Source of the DNA: [Scytonema hofmanni] UTEX 2349
GTDB taxonomy: Bacteria > Cyanobacteriota > Cyanobacteriia > Cyanobacteriales > Nostocaceae
NCBI RefSeq assembly: GCF_000582685.1
Contig: NZ_KK073768.1
Coordinates: 4,955,454 to 5,019,453, forward strand
DNA: 64,000 bases
Direction of reading: 5' to 3'
Position numbers and translations under genes: made by a program. Positions 18,159 through 27,092 of the stretch are shown piece by piece; positions within the stretch are counted from its first letter, which is position 1, and every line of letters starts with the position of its first letter. A model generated the notes under the pieces. It was not told the origin of the DNA. It worked only from the letters and a program-made list of their open reading frames with translations, and searched no databases.

Positions 18159-19034
18159 ATGTTTTTGATAACAGGAGCAACAGGAGATATTGGTCGCAGA
18201 GTCGTGCGACTACTACGTACACAAGAGATGTCCGTGAGGTCATTTGTGCGTTTGTCATCACGTTACAGCGAGTTAGAACACCGAGGATCTGACATCTTTA
18301 TCGGTGATTTGGAAGAACAAAAAGATATCCAGAAAGCTTGTCAGGGCGTACAGTATATTATCAGCGCCCACGGTTCTGGGAGCAATGCCTTATCCCTGGA
18401 CTACCGAGCGAATATTGAATTAATCGATCAAGCAAAAGCCAATAAAGTAGAGCATTTTGTCTTTATTTCCGTACTAGGTGTTGACCGAGGGTATGAAGAT
18501 GCTCCGGTTTTCAAAGCAAAACGAGCAGTAGAGCGCTATTTACAAGCCAGTGGTTTAAATTACACTATTTTACGCCCATCTGGATTAGCATCAAATTTGC
18601 TGCCATTAGCAGAACGGTTTCGGGAAACGGGACTTTATTTGCTTATTGGCAACCCGAAAAACCGTACTTCAATTGTGAGTACAGATGATTTAGCAAGAAT
18701 GGTAGTAGATTCTGTGACAGTTTCAGCTGCTCGTAACAAAATTTTACCAGTCGGAGGACCGGAGATTTTATTGCGAGGAGATATTCCTCTGATTTTTAGT
18801 CGCATTTTCAACAAAGAGCCTATATTGATTAACGCACCACTTTTGCTAATTGATGGGTTACGGGATGCATTAGGTTTGTTTAATTCTGAAGGACAAAAAG
18901 CTTTGGGAACCTTCCGGACATTGCTAGCGAATGAATTTTTCTCTACAACTGAGGAAATTGCCAATTTAGAGGCGATTTATAATTTTAAGCTAGAAAGCTT
19001 GGAAAGTTTCATCAAGCGTTATTTAGCAGTTTAG
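18159..19034 (+). CDS. NmrA-like / Ycf39-like atypical SDR protein
   Basis: A 291-residue NAD(P)-binding protein. The N-terminal dinucleotide motif is ITGATGDIGRRVVRLL; further SDR features are DLEEQKDIQKACQGVQYII and VFISVLG, followed by YTILRPSGLASN. The classical Tyr-x-x-x-Lys catalytic pair is absent at the usual place, where VFKAKRAVERYL is found, as in atypical SDRs (NmrA, Ycf39). Some cyanobacterial relatives assist photosystem II assembly or quinone/isoprenoid reduction; which applies here is unknown. It lies between two STRR blocks and is followed by a HlyD-like gene 281 nt downstream, probably separately transcribed. Confidence 0.8.
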   Translation: MFLITGATGDIGRRVVRLLRTQEMSVRSFVRLSSRYSELEHRGSDIFIGDLEEQKDIQKACQGVQYIISAHGSGSNALSLDYRANIELIDQAKANKVEHFVFISVLGVDRGYEDAPVFKAKRAVERYLQASGLNYTILRPSGLASNLLPLAERFRETGLYLLIGNPKNRTSIVSTDDLARMVVDSVTVSAARNKILPVGGPEILLRGDIPLIFSRIFNKEPILINAPLLLIDGLRDALGLFNSEGQKALGTFRTLLANEFFSTTEEIANLEAIYNFKLESLESFIKRYLAV

Positions 19035-19094
19035 CTGGATAGTTGATGGTTGTTAGTGGATAGTGGATAGTTGATGGTTGAACAACTAACAACT

Positions 19095-19233
19095 AATACC
19101 AATTTTATGTGAGGCTACACGTTATGCCCTGCGCCGAGCGCACGCTGCGCGAACAGGCTAGAAGCCTGGGGCTATACTAACAAAGCCCACCTGCGTGGGC
19201 TAAATTAGGTGCATCTTCATACAAAAATGGTAT
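19095..19233. repeat. MITE-like element between STRR tracts
   Basis: Ends ATACCAATTTTATGTGA and TCATACAAAAATGGTAT are an imperfect inverted repeat. The inside carries AGGCTAGAAGCCTGGGGCT and one GCCCACCTGCGTGGGC hairpin. The element at 44371-44505 shares the ends. CAACTAA/CAACTAT heptads flank both sides (19035-19094 and 19237-19312). Confidence 0.55.
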
Positions 19234-19315
19234 AACCACCAACTATCAACTATCAACTAACAACTAACCACTAACAACTATCAACCAACAACTAACCACT
19301 AACCATTAACCAAAT

Positions 19316-20812
19316 ATGAAAACTTCCATAGTTGCCAATGCTGCTCAAGCACGTCAGACAAGAGAAAGATTCGCTAAACCAGAAGATCAATTATCTTATG
19401 AATTAGGTAAAGCGGTACAGGAATTACCACCGCTATACACGAGAATTTTAGCAGGAACAATTAGTGCGGTGATATTTGGTACGATCGCCTGGGCACATTT
19501 TTCGCAAATAGATGAAGTAGCAACAGCACCAGGGGAATTGATTGCTTCCACACAGGTACGACCGGTGACATCGCTGGGTGGTGGGTCAATTATCGCAGTT
19601 AACGTTAAAGAAGGCGATCGCGTTGCTAAAGACCAAGTTTTGCTGCAACGTGACCCAGATACCCAAAAAACTGATGTTGCTCGCCTCAGCAAATCTGTAA
19701 AATTGATTCAAGAAGACATGCGGCGTTTGGATGCAGAACGTATTGGTGGTACAACAGCTGGAACCCAAATCCAAGATGAACTTTTAAACTCTCGTCTGCA
19801 AGATTTCAAAGCACGTCAAGCAGTTGCTGAAGCTGATGCTAACCGCCAATTAGCATTAATTGACCAATCAAAAGTACGCCTCACCCGTTTGGAAGATAAT
19901 TTAGACAATGCCAGAAGTAATCTTGCCAATATTAGAAATAATCTGGAAAATGCCAAACAAGTCCGCGAGCAAACATTACCCAATCTAAAGATAGCTCAAG
20001 AAAGAGTAGATAGACTTGGATCTTTATTGAAGAGCGGTGGAGTAGCGAAATTACAATACTTGCAAGCGCAAGAATCATACAACCAAGCAAATGCACAAAT
20101 AACCAGAGCAAAAGATGAAATAGTTAATGCCCAAACCAAAATTAACGAAGAGCAAGACAAAGTTTCGTCTTTAGAAAAAGATATCGCTGGGCAGAAGCAA
20201 GAAATTCGCTCTATCGAAGCAGCTTATCAAGGCGCCCGCAATCAAGCGCAGCGTGTCGCATCAGAGCGTCAAAGTGAAATCTTAACTGGACTCAACAAGC
20301 GCAAAGAAGAAATGGCTAACGTTGCAGGTCAGTTAGAACAAGCAAGAAAGCAACAAGATAACGAAACCATCAAAGCTCCGGTTGCCGGAACTATCTACCG
20401 AATCAAAGTAACCAAAGGACCAGTACAATCAGGTGAAGAGTTACTATCTATTTTACCAGAAGGCGAGGATTTATTGCTAGAGGTGAAAGTTTTAAATCGG
20501 GATATTGGATTTATTCGTGAGGGAATGAGAGCCAAAGTGAAAATGGCAACCTTTCCTTTTCAGGAATTTGGCACTGTTAACGGTGAGGTAGTGCAAGTCA
20601 GTCCGAATGCGATCGTTGATAAAGATTTGGGCTTAGTTTTTCCGACAAGAATTAAGCTGAATAAACACTCTGTAATTGTCCGGGGTCAAGAAGTTGCATT
20701 CACACCAGGGATGACTGCTAATGGTGAAATTGTCACTCGTAAGAAGTCGATTTTGACTTTCATCATTGAGCCGGTAACTCGCAGATTTAGCGAGGCTTTC
20801 TCTGTGAGGTAG
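19316..20812 (+). CDS. HlyD-family periplasmic adaptor, orphan
   Basis: A 498-residue membrane-fusion protein. One transmembrane helix at about residues 42-62 is followed by the lipoyl-like strand VATAPGELIASTQVRPV and GGSIIAVNVKEGDRVAKDQVLLQ. A long coiled coil occupies about 125-350 (many heptads with Gln/Ala/Arg), then the return half of the lipoyl domain (APVAGTIYRIKVTKGPVQSGEELL) and a beta-barrel end. Such adaptors bridge an inner-membrane ABC exporter and a TolC-like channel. No exporter gene is adjacent, so its partner must be elsewhere; the exporter at 52695 already has an adaptor. It may work in another type I system. Confidence 0.88.
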   Translation: MKTSIVANAAQARQTRERFAKPEDQLSYELGKAVQELPPLYTRILAGTISAVIFGTIAWAHFSQIDEVATAPGELIASTQVRPVTSLGGGSIIAVNVKEGDRVAKDQVLLQRDPDTQKTDVARLSKSVKLIQEDMRRLDAERIGGTTAGTQIQDELLNSRLQDFKARQAVAEADANRQLALIDQSKVRLTRLEDNLDNARSNLANIRNNLENAKQVREQTLPNLKIAQERVDRLGSLLKSGGVAKLQYLQAQESYNQANAQITRAKDEIVNAQTKINEEQDKVSSLEKDIAGQKQEIRSIEAAYQGARNQAQRVASERQSEILTGLNKRKEEMANVAGQLEQARKQQDNETIKAPVAGTIYRIKVTKGPVQSGEELLSILPEGEDLLLEVKVLNRDIGFIREGMRAKVKMATFPFQEFGTVNGEVVQVSPNAIVDKDLGLVFPTRIKLNKHSVIVRGQEVAFTPGMTANGEIVTRKKSILTFIIEPVTRRFSEAFSVR

Positions 20813-20850
20813 ATTTGGGTGTAACGACGCGCAGCTTTTGTGTATAGGAC

Positions 20851-20948
20851 AGGACTTACGCAAAAACTCTCTCGCTCCTCTTATACCTTCTCCTGTCGGA
20901 GAGGCTGCGCGAACGTGCTTCGTTTTTCGATGATTTTGCGTAAGTCCT
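20851..20948. mobile_element. 98-bp MITE sharing ends with the 1.4 kb IS
   Basis: Arms AGGACTTACGCAAAA (20851-20865) and TTTTGCGTAAGTCCT (20934-20948) are perfect inverted repeats. The first 12 bases match the terminal repeat of the insertion sequence at 22710-24115. The inside is noncoding and includes GCTCCTCTTATACC. Confidence 0.7.
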
Positions 20949-21140
20949 ATTGTAGACAAACATCTATTTATACGTAATTAATTCCGCATAAATAGATGTT
21001 ATTTAATAGACCTCTTGCATAAATCAAAAATAAAGAACCCTACCCCGCATTTGAATAAAGCAAACGCTCCCCTGCCCGCTCTTCGTGGAGGGGTTGGGGG
21101 TCGGCTATATTTGGGTTTAATTTTTGTCTAAGTCCCACTA

Positions 21141-21305
21141 TTAACATTCGTTATTTCGAGTACTTCCATCTGGCATGATAGTTCTACAAAAGATTGCACC
21201 ATCAAAACAACACCTGTGGTCATCATCTTCCATATATGCTCCTTCAAAACTTGCATCACTTAAATTAACGGCAATCAAGGAGTTGTCAGCTAAACCTGCC
21301 TCTTT
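21141..21305 (-). pseudogene. C-terminal fragment of a pentapeptide-repeat protein
   Basis: About 55 residues in one frame: LADNSLIAVNLSDASFEGAYM, then FDGAIFCRTIMPDGS and a short tail to a stop at 21141. A(N/D)L-type pentapeptides ending in FCRTIMPDG are typical of the C-terminus of cyanobacterial pentapeptide-repeat proteins. The 5' part is missing: on that side the sequence runs into a truncated protease-like gene on the other strand. I see no start codon with a ribosome site. Confidence 0.65.
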
Positions 21306-21308
21306 ATT

Positions 21309-21641
21309 ATGCAAGGGCAACGCATCGACAACTCTGCATACAAATGGACTTTCTATCTTTTCTTTGTTGGTGTGTCTTCTCCTGTACAAGAGTTTTTGTA
21401 TCGCGGCTTTTTATTCGGTATTTTTTCGAGAGCAAAGTTAGCGATTTGGGTACAGATTCTTCTCTCAACGTTACTTTACAGTTTCGTTCATCTCATCTAT
21501 CAAGATGTACCCACGCTGCTGTCTACATTTCTCCTGGGTATGTTCTGGGGCTTTCACTACGCAAAGTATCGGAATTTATATAGTATCATCATCAGCCACT
21601 CGGTATTAGGTGCGATCGCTATTTTAGTTGGTCTGGTGTAA
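21309..21641 (+). pseudogene. Truncated CPBP-family membrane protease
   Basis: About 110 residues that match the C-terminal half of CPBP intramembrane proteases (Abi/CaaX-like). Visible are QEFLYRGFLFG (motif 1; the first Glu of the usual EExxxR is Gln), SFVHLIYQDVPT (motif 2 His), LLGMFWGFHY and IISHSVLGAIAI (motif 3 His), with three or four membrane helices. Family members are usually over 200 residues, so the N-terminal helices are missing. The apparent first codons (MQGQRIDNSAY) are derived from the pentapeptide fragment on the opposite strand. Function is probably lost. Confidence 0.65.
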
Positions 21642-21687
21642 GCCATAATCAAGAAAGAATTAGGAATCAGGAACACAGAGACGAATC

Positions 21688-21939
21688 ATGCACATCCTAT
21701 CCCTTCATTATCCCGATGATTTACTCATTACCTCCGGCAAATCACCCCAAGCATTAGAAGCAGAACTGACATTTTTGCTCGCAGTCAAACTATTCGAGCT
21801 ACACCGACTATCGCTTGGTAAAGCCGCCGCTTTTTGCAGCATGAACAAACCCCAATTCATGTACGAACTAGGGCGTTTGCAAATCCCGGTTATAAATTTA
21901 GATGATGACCAAATCGCCGACGAGTTGCGCGATGATTAA
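21688..21939 (+). CDS. UPF0175 family antitoxin
   Basis: An 83-residue protein of the UPF0175 family. The pattern is a beta/alpha start (MHILSLHYPDDLL), then LEAELTFLLAVKLFELHRLSLGKAAAFCSMNKPQFMYELGRLQIPV, a helix-turn-helix-like stretch, and an acidic end. UPF0175 proteins are commonly found as antitoxins beside DUF3368 PIN-like toxins, which is exactly the case here; by overlap, the ATG of the toxin begins 8 nt before this gene ends. It probably neutralises the toxin and may autoregulate the pair. Confidence 0.88.
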   Translation: MHILSLHYPDDLLITSGKSPQALEAELTFLLAVKLFELHRLSLGKAAAFCSMNKPQFMYELGRLQIPVINLDDDQIADELRDD

Positions 21940-22426
21940 CTCTGTCATTGTTGCCGATAGCAGCCCTCTCATTTCCTTGTCAATTATCGCGCAACTGGAA
22001 CTTCTACCCCAACTGTATCAGCAAATATTAATTCCCCCTGCCGTATGGGACGAAGTAACAGTCCAGGGTGTAGGTTTACCTGGTGCAGAAGCCGTCAGTC
22101 AATTAACTTGGCTAGAAATTCAAACTCCTGAACCCCTGATATTAGAACCATTATCAATACTAGTTGATCGTGGAGAAGCTGAAGCTATTGCCTTGGCTCA
22201 GTCCACCCCAGATAGTACGGTACTTTTGGATGATGCTCAAGCACGACGGGTTGCAGAACGCTTGGGAATTCGCCGGATAGGTACTCTTGGCATTTTGCGT
22301 AAAGCGAAAAAAGCGGGCTTGATTGTTGAGATTAAAGTATACATTGAGCAATTACGCACCAATGGAATTTATATCCGACCTAGCCTCATTGATGCAGTGC
22401 TACGGGATGTGGGAGAAATAGACTAA
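21932..22426 (+). CDS. DUF3368 PIN-like toxin
   Basis: A 164-residue protein with a PIN-like fold. The N-terminal VIVADSSPLISL carries the first acidic residue, RGEAEAIALA the second, and VLLDDAQARRVAERLGI the third, followed by GTLGILRKAKKAGLI, all hallmarks of DUF3368. PIN toxins are Mg-dependent ribonucleases; whether this one cuts RNA has to be inferred. ATG 21932 overlaps the antitoxin stop by 8 nt (ATGATTAA). Upstream codons in the same frame (MMTKSPTSCA) lie inside the antitoxin gene and are not needed. Confidence 0.88.
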   Translation: MINSVIVADSSPLISLSIIAQLELLPQLYQQILIPPAVWDEVTVQGVGLPGAEAVSQLTWLEIQTPEPLILEPLSILVDRGEAEAIALAQSTPDSTVLLDDAQARRVAERLGIRRIGTLGILRKAKKAGLIVEIKVYIEQLRTNGIYIRPSLIDAVLRDVGEID

Positions 22427-22507
22427 TTACGGGTTCAGATAATTTATCAGTTGGTCTGGTATAATAACGCTCAAGCAAAATTTTTTGAGAGTTATTAACT
22501 CTCGCTT

Positions 22508-22689
22508 AATTTGCAATCGCGATCTTCGGTTGCGATGAAGAAACTCAACAACAAGCTGATCTAAGCCAACAAATGCCGAATCCGGACATGACCGAGCGCA
22601 ACCTTCAGCCAGAACCTGAGTCCTCTCCTGCACCAACCGTTCAACCGATCGATCCTTTTTACGGGAGCTGTCATCATTATAGCTGTTAG
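22508..22689 (+). pseudogene. Possible lipoprotein remnant
   Basis: An open frame without a start codon reads IAIFGCDEETQQQADLSQQ and then a Pro/Glu/Ser-rich stretch to a TAG at 22687. The AIFGC segment resembles a lipobox, so this may be a degraded small lipoprotein gene cut at its 5' end. It ends 21 nt before the insertion sequence. Weak evidence. Confidence 0.25.
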
Positions 22690-22709
22690 CAAAACATAGC
22701 TTTGTCATA

Positions 22710-24115
22710 ATCAGGACTTACGCAACTGGCACAAAATGCGGGCGGGGCTTCGCCCCACCACGCGGTAATTTAAATCAGACCAAACACATATAAACGTCTG
22801 GACGTTTTAGCTGCTGAATTAGATAATTAGAAAGTAAGTTGTGCTTGATTTTATAAATAGTTTGACCTGTTTGATAAGCTAAATTCTTCAATCTTAACCA
22901 AACCAACATAGCACAAGCAATATGATTTCGCTGAAGACGAGCTTTACGACATTGACATGATTCAATGCCAGTTAGTTGTTTTATTTCTCTGTGAAACTCC
23001 TCTATTTTCCAACGGATTTTACACACCTTTTGTACAACATCCGTAGAACTTTGAGACAAATCATTAGTTGCGACATAATCCGTTCTATCGGTAGAGACAG
23101 TAACCCGGAATAGTTTCACTTTTTTCTCGGAGGGGAATGCTTTAATTTTTATGATTTTACCACATTCTAATTCCTCATTACTCCATTGTAATAATTCAAT
23201 ATTTTTATATTTTTCTTTACCAAAAGTATCATCAACTAAACGATTAGTCTTTAAAGGACAATAATAAATTTTATCTAGGCTATCGATATAAAGCATTAAA
23301 TTATTAACTGCATACCACGTGTCCATTAAAACTGTCTCAAAAGGCAGAAGCTTTTGATATACAAGACCTATCAGCATATTTTTAACGTGGTCAATCTTAG
23401 TCAAACCGTCATTCTCAGGGTTAAAAATACGATAATCGATTACCCAAAAATTGAGAGTTTTAGGATTTACGTATATACAACTAACTATTCCGATTCCTCT
23501 GAGAATGCCATGTTCATTCCCACTATATTGTCTTCGTACTATTTCTATTTCTTCAGAAAATCTTTTATCTACAACTGTGTCATCAAATATAATATAAGCA
23601 TCCTCATCAGTCACAATCAGATTTTTCACGTTATCCCAAAGTAGACGAGGAGTTAACTTTTCATTCCTTAAATAATAATTAATTCTATCATGACTAACAT
23701 CTTCTAAGTGTTCTGCTAAATTAGTAATTGTATAGTTAATCTGACTACTAAGTAGATATTGACAATAATCTAGTTTCGTAAATCTCATATAAAATTATCA
23801 AGCAGCACTTATTAGATGTTTATTATTATCACACCTTAGCTAGTATAATAATATTTTTATTACTTATGATATTTGTAGTTAAGATTTGCGTTTTAAATAT
23901 TGACAACTTGGTTGATACCGAAGGTGTGGCTTTGCGGCACTGAGACCAATTTTACCAGTCACAGGGATTGCAAGTATAAAAATTGACTAAGACATAACTT
24001 TATTCACGAAGAGTGTGATTCAAAGTTAGATGAGGAAAGGGTTTTACAGTTTTCTATGATCAATGTTGCGGCTGTGCCGCAACGAGACTTTTGTGCCAGT
24101 TGCGTAAGTCCTGAT
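22710..24115. mobile_element. Complete insertion sequence, IS4/IS701-like, 1.4 kb
   Basis: Bounded by 27-bp perfect terminal inverted repeats (22710-22736 and 24089-24115) beginning ATCAGGACTTACGCAACTGG. It carries one intact transposase on the reverse strand. Flanks give TAA on both sides (22708-22710, 24115-24117), overlapping the repeat ends, so the target duplication is ambiguous at 2-3 bp. A size of about 1.4 kb is right for IS701-type elements of cyanobacteria. GC-rich stretches just inside each end (22737-22760, 24061-24085) may be regulatory. Confidence 0.9.
22775..23788 (-). CDS. DDE transposase, IS4/IS701-like
   Basis: A 337-residue transposase filling the 1.4 kb insertion sequence. 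The catalytic acidic residues appear as IIFDDTVVDK (first Asp), LMDTWYAV (second Asp) and RWKIEEFHREIKQLTG (Glu within a Y-REK-like block), the last followed by ESCQCRKARLQRNHIACAML, a signature of a large cyanobacterial group usually named IS701. Length and frame are intact, and the start MRFTKLDYCQYLL is normal for the group, so the element could be active. Exact family naming (IS4 versus IS701) would need a database comparison. Confidence 0.88.
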   Translation of the reverse strand: MRFTKLDYCQYLLSSQINYTITNLAEHLEDVSHDRINYYLRNEKLTPRLLWDNVKNLIVTDEDAYIIFDDTVVDKRFSEEIEIVRRQYSGNEHGILRGIGIVSCIYVNPKTLNFWVIDYRIFNPENDGLTKIDHVKNMLIGLVYQKLLPFETVLMDTWYAVNNLMLYIDSLDKIYYCPLKTNRLVDDTFGKEKYKNIELLQWSNEELECGKIIKIKAFPSEKKVKLFRVTVSTDRTDYVATNDLSQSSTDVVQKVCKIRWKIEEFHREIKQLTGIESCQCRKARLQRNHIACAMLVWLRLKNLAYQTGQTIYKIKHNLLSNYLIQQLKRPDVYMCLV

Positions 24116-24118
24116 AAT

Positions 24119-24164
24119 TTGGCAGCTATTGAGTCATCTTTATAAACATTAAAATAGCTGCCAA
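24119..24164 (-). other. Hairpin between the insertion sequence and the S8 protease gene
   Basis: Arms TTGGCAGCTATT (24119-24130) and AATAGCTGCCAA (24153-24164) are perfect, with a 22-nt loop. It follows the 3' end of the reverse S8 protease gene and could end its transcript, although the U-tract is poor. The IS ends 3 nt away. Confidence 0.5.
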
Positions 24165-24232
24165 AATCATTTTTACCTATCTCTAATATAAGTAAAGTCT
24201 CATGATTCGATGAGAAAAAAACATAAATTTTC

Positions 24233-25729
24233 TCATAAGTGATTCCGGATCGCTATATTAAACAACCAATCGCGATACTCCTCAATTTGTGTTTTTGGTT
24301 GATTTAATATGTTTTCAACAACAGCATCGCTGTCAAAGCTATTGATGCCGAAAATGTCCTGAGAATATTGAGATTGTAACCCAACTTGTGGTATCAAGAT
24401 TTGATTATCTTGAATAGAACTATCCGTGAAGCTGAAAGTTGCCGGTTTATAACTTGGGAAAACATTTCTAGAATTACTTTCAATTCGACTGTTAAAGCTT
24501 TGCAAAAAATCGTTGGCTATTTCGGGGGAAGATTGGAGTGAGGTGCTAAATATATTTGCCGCAAGTTGCTGACTCTGAGTTGTAGAACTTAAGCTGAAGT
24601 TAGAATTTGTCGCTTGTGTACTATTTCCAGAAGTGTCTGCGAGAATTTGACGCACTTGAGTATCTGTTAAATTAGGGTTAGCACTCAACATCAACGCAAC
24701 TACACCAGCAACGTGAGGAGTTGCCATCGATGTGCCACTATAAGAAGCATATTTATTACCCGGAAGTGTCGAGTAAACATCGACTCCTGGAGCTGTAACG
24801 TAGGTGAGTGGGTTAAATCCGGCTAGATTAGAGAAGCTAGCTAACTGATTATTCTTATCGACTGCACCAACAGCAATTCCGGTTTGGTCTGCGTAGCGGG
24901 CAGGGTATCCTGGTTGTAACCCACTATCGTTACCCGCAGCCATGACAACGATCGCTCCTTTGCTGCTAGCATATTTCAAAGCTGATTCTAGAACGCTATT
25001 AGGATAACTGCCACCTAAACTGAGGTTGATGACATTGGCTCCATTGTCAGCAGCATAACGAATACCCTGTGCGATCGCATCATAAGAACCACTACCAGAG
25101 TCATTCAAAACTTTGACTGGCATAATATAAGCATCATAAGCAATACCAGTCACACCAAAGTCGTTTTTCTCTCCCGCAATAGTACCAGAAACATGAGTGC
25201 CATGACCAGCTACATCCAAAGTGTTGTTGTCGTTGCCGTCAAAATTCCAACCGTTGACATCATCAATATAGCCATTGCCATCATCATCTATGCCGTTACC
25301 AGCAATTTCTTTGGTATTAGTCCAGATATTATTCTTTAAGTCGTCATGGTTGCGGTCAACTCCAGTATCTACAACTGCAACCACAACACCCTTACCAGTG
25401 TATCCTTTTGCCCACGCTTCTGGAGCTTTCACCAAGTCAGCACCCCAATTATTTCCACCAAGGTTAGGAACATCAGCAAAAGTCTTTTGACCAGCAGCTT
25501 TACTCACTGCATCTGCGGCATTAATTAAACCATAACCATCAGTATAGTTATAGTTTTCACTCTTAGCAGTAGTAGAGGAATCGAGCATCTGCACGTCATT
25601 TGTCGCTGCATTGAAGCTGCTGTGACTGCCAAAACTAAAGTTATAATCTTCCTTTTGATTAAAGGAGTCTAGTGAGGATATAGGAGTGAAATTGAGCTTT
25701 TTATCATAATAATTAGAATCAATTTCCAT
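24233..25729 (-). CDS. S8 family subtilisin-like serine protease
   Basis: A 498-residue protease. The catalytic triad is complete: D121 in VVDTGVD, H176 in GHGTHVSG, S334 in GTSMATPHVAG, with the oxyanion Asn near 267 in AAGN. A DDDGNGYIDD loop (148-157) is a likely calcium site. Residues 1-85 are a prodomain-like region (GYGLINAADAVSKAAGQ, FADVPNLGGNNWGADLVKAPEAW) common to cyanobacterial S8 enzymes; about 385-498 is a Ser/Asn/Gln-rich tail. There is no N-terminal signal peptide, so export would need another route, possibly type I secretion. It is flanked by two unrelated insertion sequences. Confidence 0.95.
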   Translation of the reverse strand: MEIDSNYYDKKLNFTPISSLDSFNQKEDYNFSFGSHSSFNAATNDVQMLDSSTTAKSENYNYTDGYGLINAADAVSKAAGQKTFADVPNLGGNNWGADLVKAPEAWAKGYTGKGVVVAVVDTGVDRNHDDLKNNIWTNTKEIAGNGIDDDGNGYIDDVNGWNFDGNDNNTLDVAGHGTHVSGTIAGEKNDFGVTGIAYDAYIMPVKVLNDSGSGSYDAIAQGIRYAADNGANVINLSLGGSYPNSVLESALKYASSKGAIVVMAAGNDSGLQPGYPARYADQTGIAVGAVDKNNQLASFSNLAGFNPLTYVTAPGVDVYSTLPGNKYASYSGTSMATPHVAGVVALMLSANPNLTDTQVRQILADTSGNSTQATNSNFSLSSTTQSQQLAANIFSTSLQSSPEIANDFLQSFNSRIESNSRNVFPSYKPATFSFTDSSIQDNQILIPQVGLQSQYSQDIFGINSFDSDAVVENILNQPKTQIEEYRDWLFNIAIRNHL

Positions 25730-26019
25730 AAGTCTTATTTCCTGATATGAATCAAGTCTTTTTGACAGTCCAAGCTGTTAAAATCTTTTTGCCAAGATTT
25801 TAAAAAAGAAATTGCTTCCCTTTCCCAATAATTACTATGAATTTAAATGTGAAAATGCCACTTTGCTTACAAAGAAGAAAATGTTAGTAATAATTGTCAG
25901 TGAAAAAATATTTTAATAAAGTCTTTATTTGTATATTTAGAAACTAATAAATTAGATAGATACAAAATTAATTACTAAAGTCGCGGCTACAAAAACAAAG
26001 TCCGCCTGCGCGGACTTAA

Positions 26020-27090
26020 TAACCCAAGTTGCTAGTTATGCTGTCAAGCGATTACTTCGGGTCACTTAAGTAATAAAATCCCCTCAGTGAGAAAATTAGG
26101 AGGGGTATATGCTAAATGAAATAATTACTGTCTATGCTATCATTGATGACCTGTTGAAGGCGATCGCTCATGATGAAGATTGTCGAAGACAGATGAGTGA
26201 TGCAGAAATTATAACAACGGCTGTCTGTGCAGCAATGTTCTTTCATGGTAACCATAATAAGGCTTGCTGCTATCTGAAAGACCACAATTTGATCCCACAT
26301 ATGTTAGAAAAATCACGATTTAATCGGCGATTACACGGTATCTCAATGCTAATTAACGATTTGTTTCATCAAATAGGAATGATACTAAAAGAAGTTGGTA
26401 ATTGTACGGAATATCTTTTAGACTCTTTTCCAGTACCAATTTGCGACAACATACGTATTTTTAATGTAAACTTAATAAAGTCGAAAGAATACAGGGGCTA
26501 CACTGCTTCTAAAAAACGCTACTTCTACGGCGTGAAAATTCAGTTATTAACGACCAAAAGTGGTATCCCTGTTGAATTTGTGTTCATGCCCGGTAGCGCT
26601 AATGACGTGCGTGCATTAAATGCTTTGCCGTTAAATCTACCACCAGGTAGTGAAGTGTATAGCGATTCGGCATATACCGATTACACTGCTGAGGACGATC
26701 TAGAACAAACAAGCCAAATATCCTTGAAAGTGATGCGGAAAAAAAATTCCAAGCGTCAAGATGCACCGTGGAATCAGTATATTAAACAACATACCCGACA
26801 TTACATTGAAACTGTGTTTAGTAGTATCACTCGTGTTTTCCCTAAGTCAATTCATGCTTGTACATATGAAGGGTTTTTACTTAAACTAGAAGCATTTATT
26901 TTGGCATTTACCATTCGACAGGCTTTTCTAGAATGAGTAGATTTTAATACTTTTAAATAATTCAGTATTTGAGTGTTTGGTTGAGTCAATGTTGCGGTTG
27001 CGCTACGCGCAACCGTCAACAAGTCATAGGCGATCGCATGAATCGACGGTTGGTTTTTACCAAGAATTTGATAACCCGCAACTTGGGTTA
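26020..27090. mobile_element. IS982-family insertion sequence
   Basis: Bounded by 13-bp inverted repeats: TAACCCAAGTTGC (26020-26032) and its complement (27078-27090). It carries one intact forward transposase. A target duplication is at most AAT, not clear. Left and right flanks are two halves of the dispersed palindrome seen intact at 15380, so the IS sits in its loop. Between transposase and right end lies a hairpin (GGTTGCGC/GCGCAACC near 26996-27018). Confidence 0.82.
26109..26936 (+). CDS. IS982 family transposase
   Basis: A 275-residue DDE transposase. Visible acidic residues are in LLDSFPVPICD, VYSDSAYTDY and ETVFSSI, the last with the downstream FPKSIHACTYEGFLLKLEAFILAFTIRQ that marks IS982. 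The N-terminal region (SDAEIITTAVCAAMFFHGNH) matches the family as well. An AGGAGGGG ribosome site lies just before ATG 26109. Length is normal and no stop or frameshift is seen, so it may be functional. Confidence 0.93.
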   Translation: MLNEIITVYAIIDDLLKAIAHDEDCRRQMSDAEIITTAVCAAMFFHGNHNKACCYLKDHNLIPHMLEKSRFNRRLHGISMLINDLFHQIGMILKEVGNCTEYLLDSFPVPICDNIRIFNVNLIKSKEYRGYTASKKRYFYGVKIQLLTTKSGIPVEFVFMPGSANDVRALNALPLNLPPGSEVYSDSAYTDYTAEDDLEQTSQISLKVMRKKNSKRQDAPWNQYIKQHTRHYIETVFSSITRVFPKSIHACTYEGFLLKLEAFILAFTIRQAFLE

Positions 27091-27092
27091 AT

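Noticed and set aside
22427..22708. Reverse frame left of the IS
   Set aside because: No protein-like features; the forward frame with a lipobox-like start is a better, though weak, explanation.
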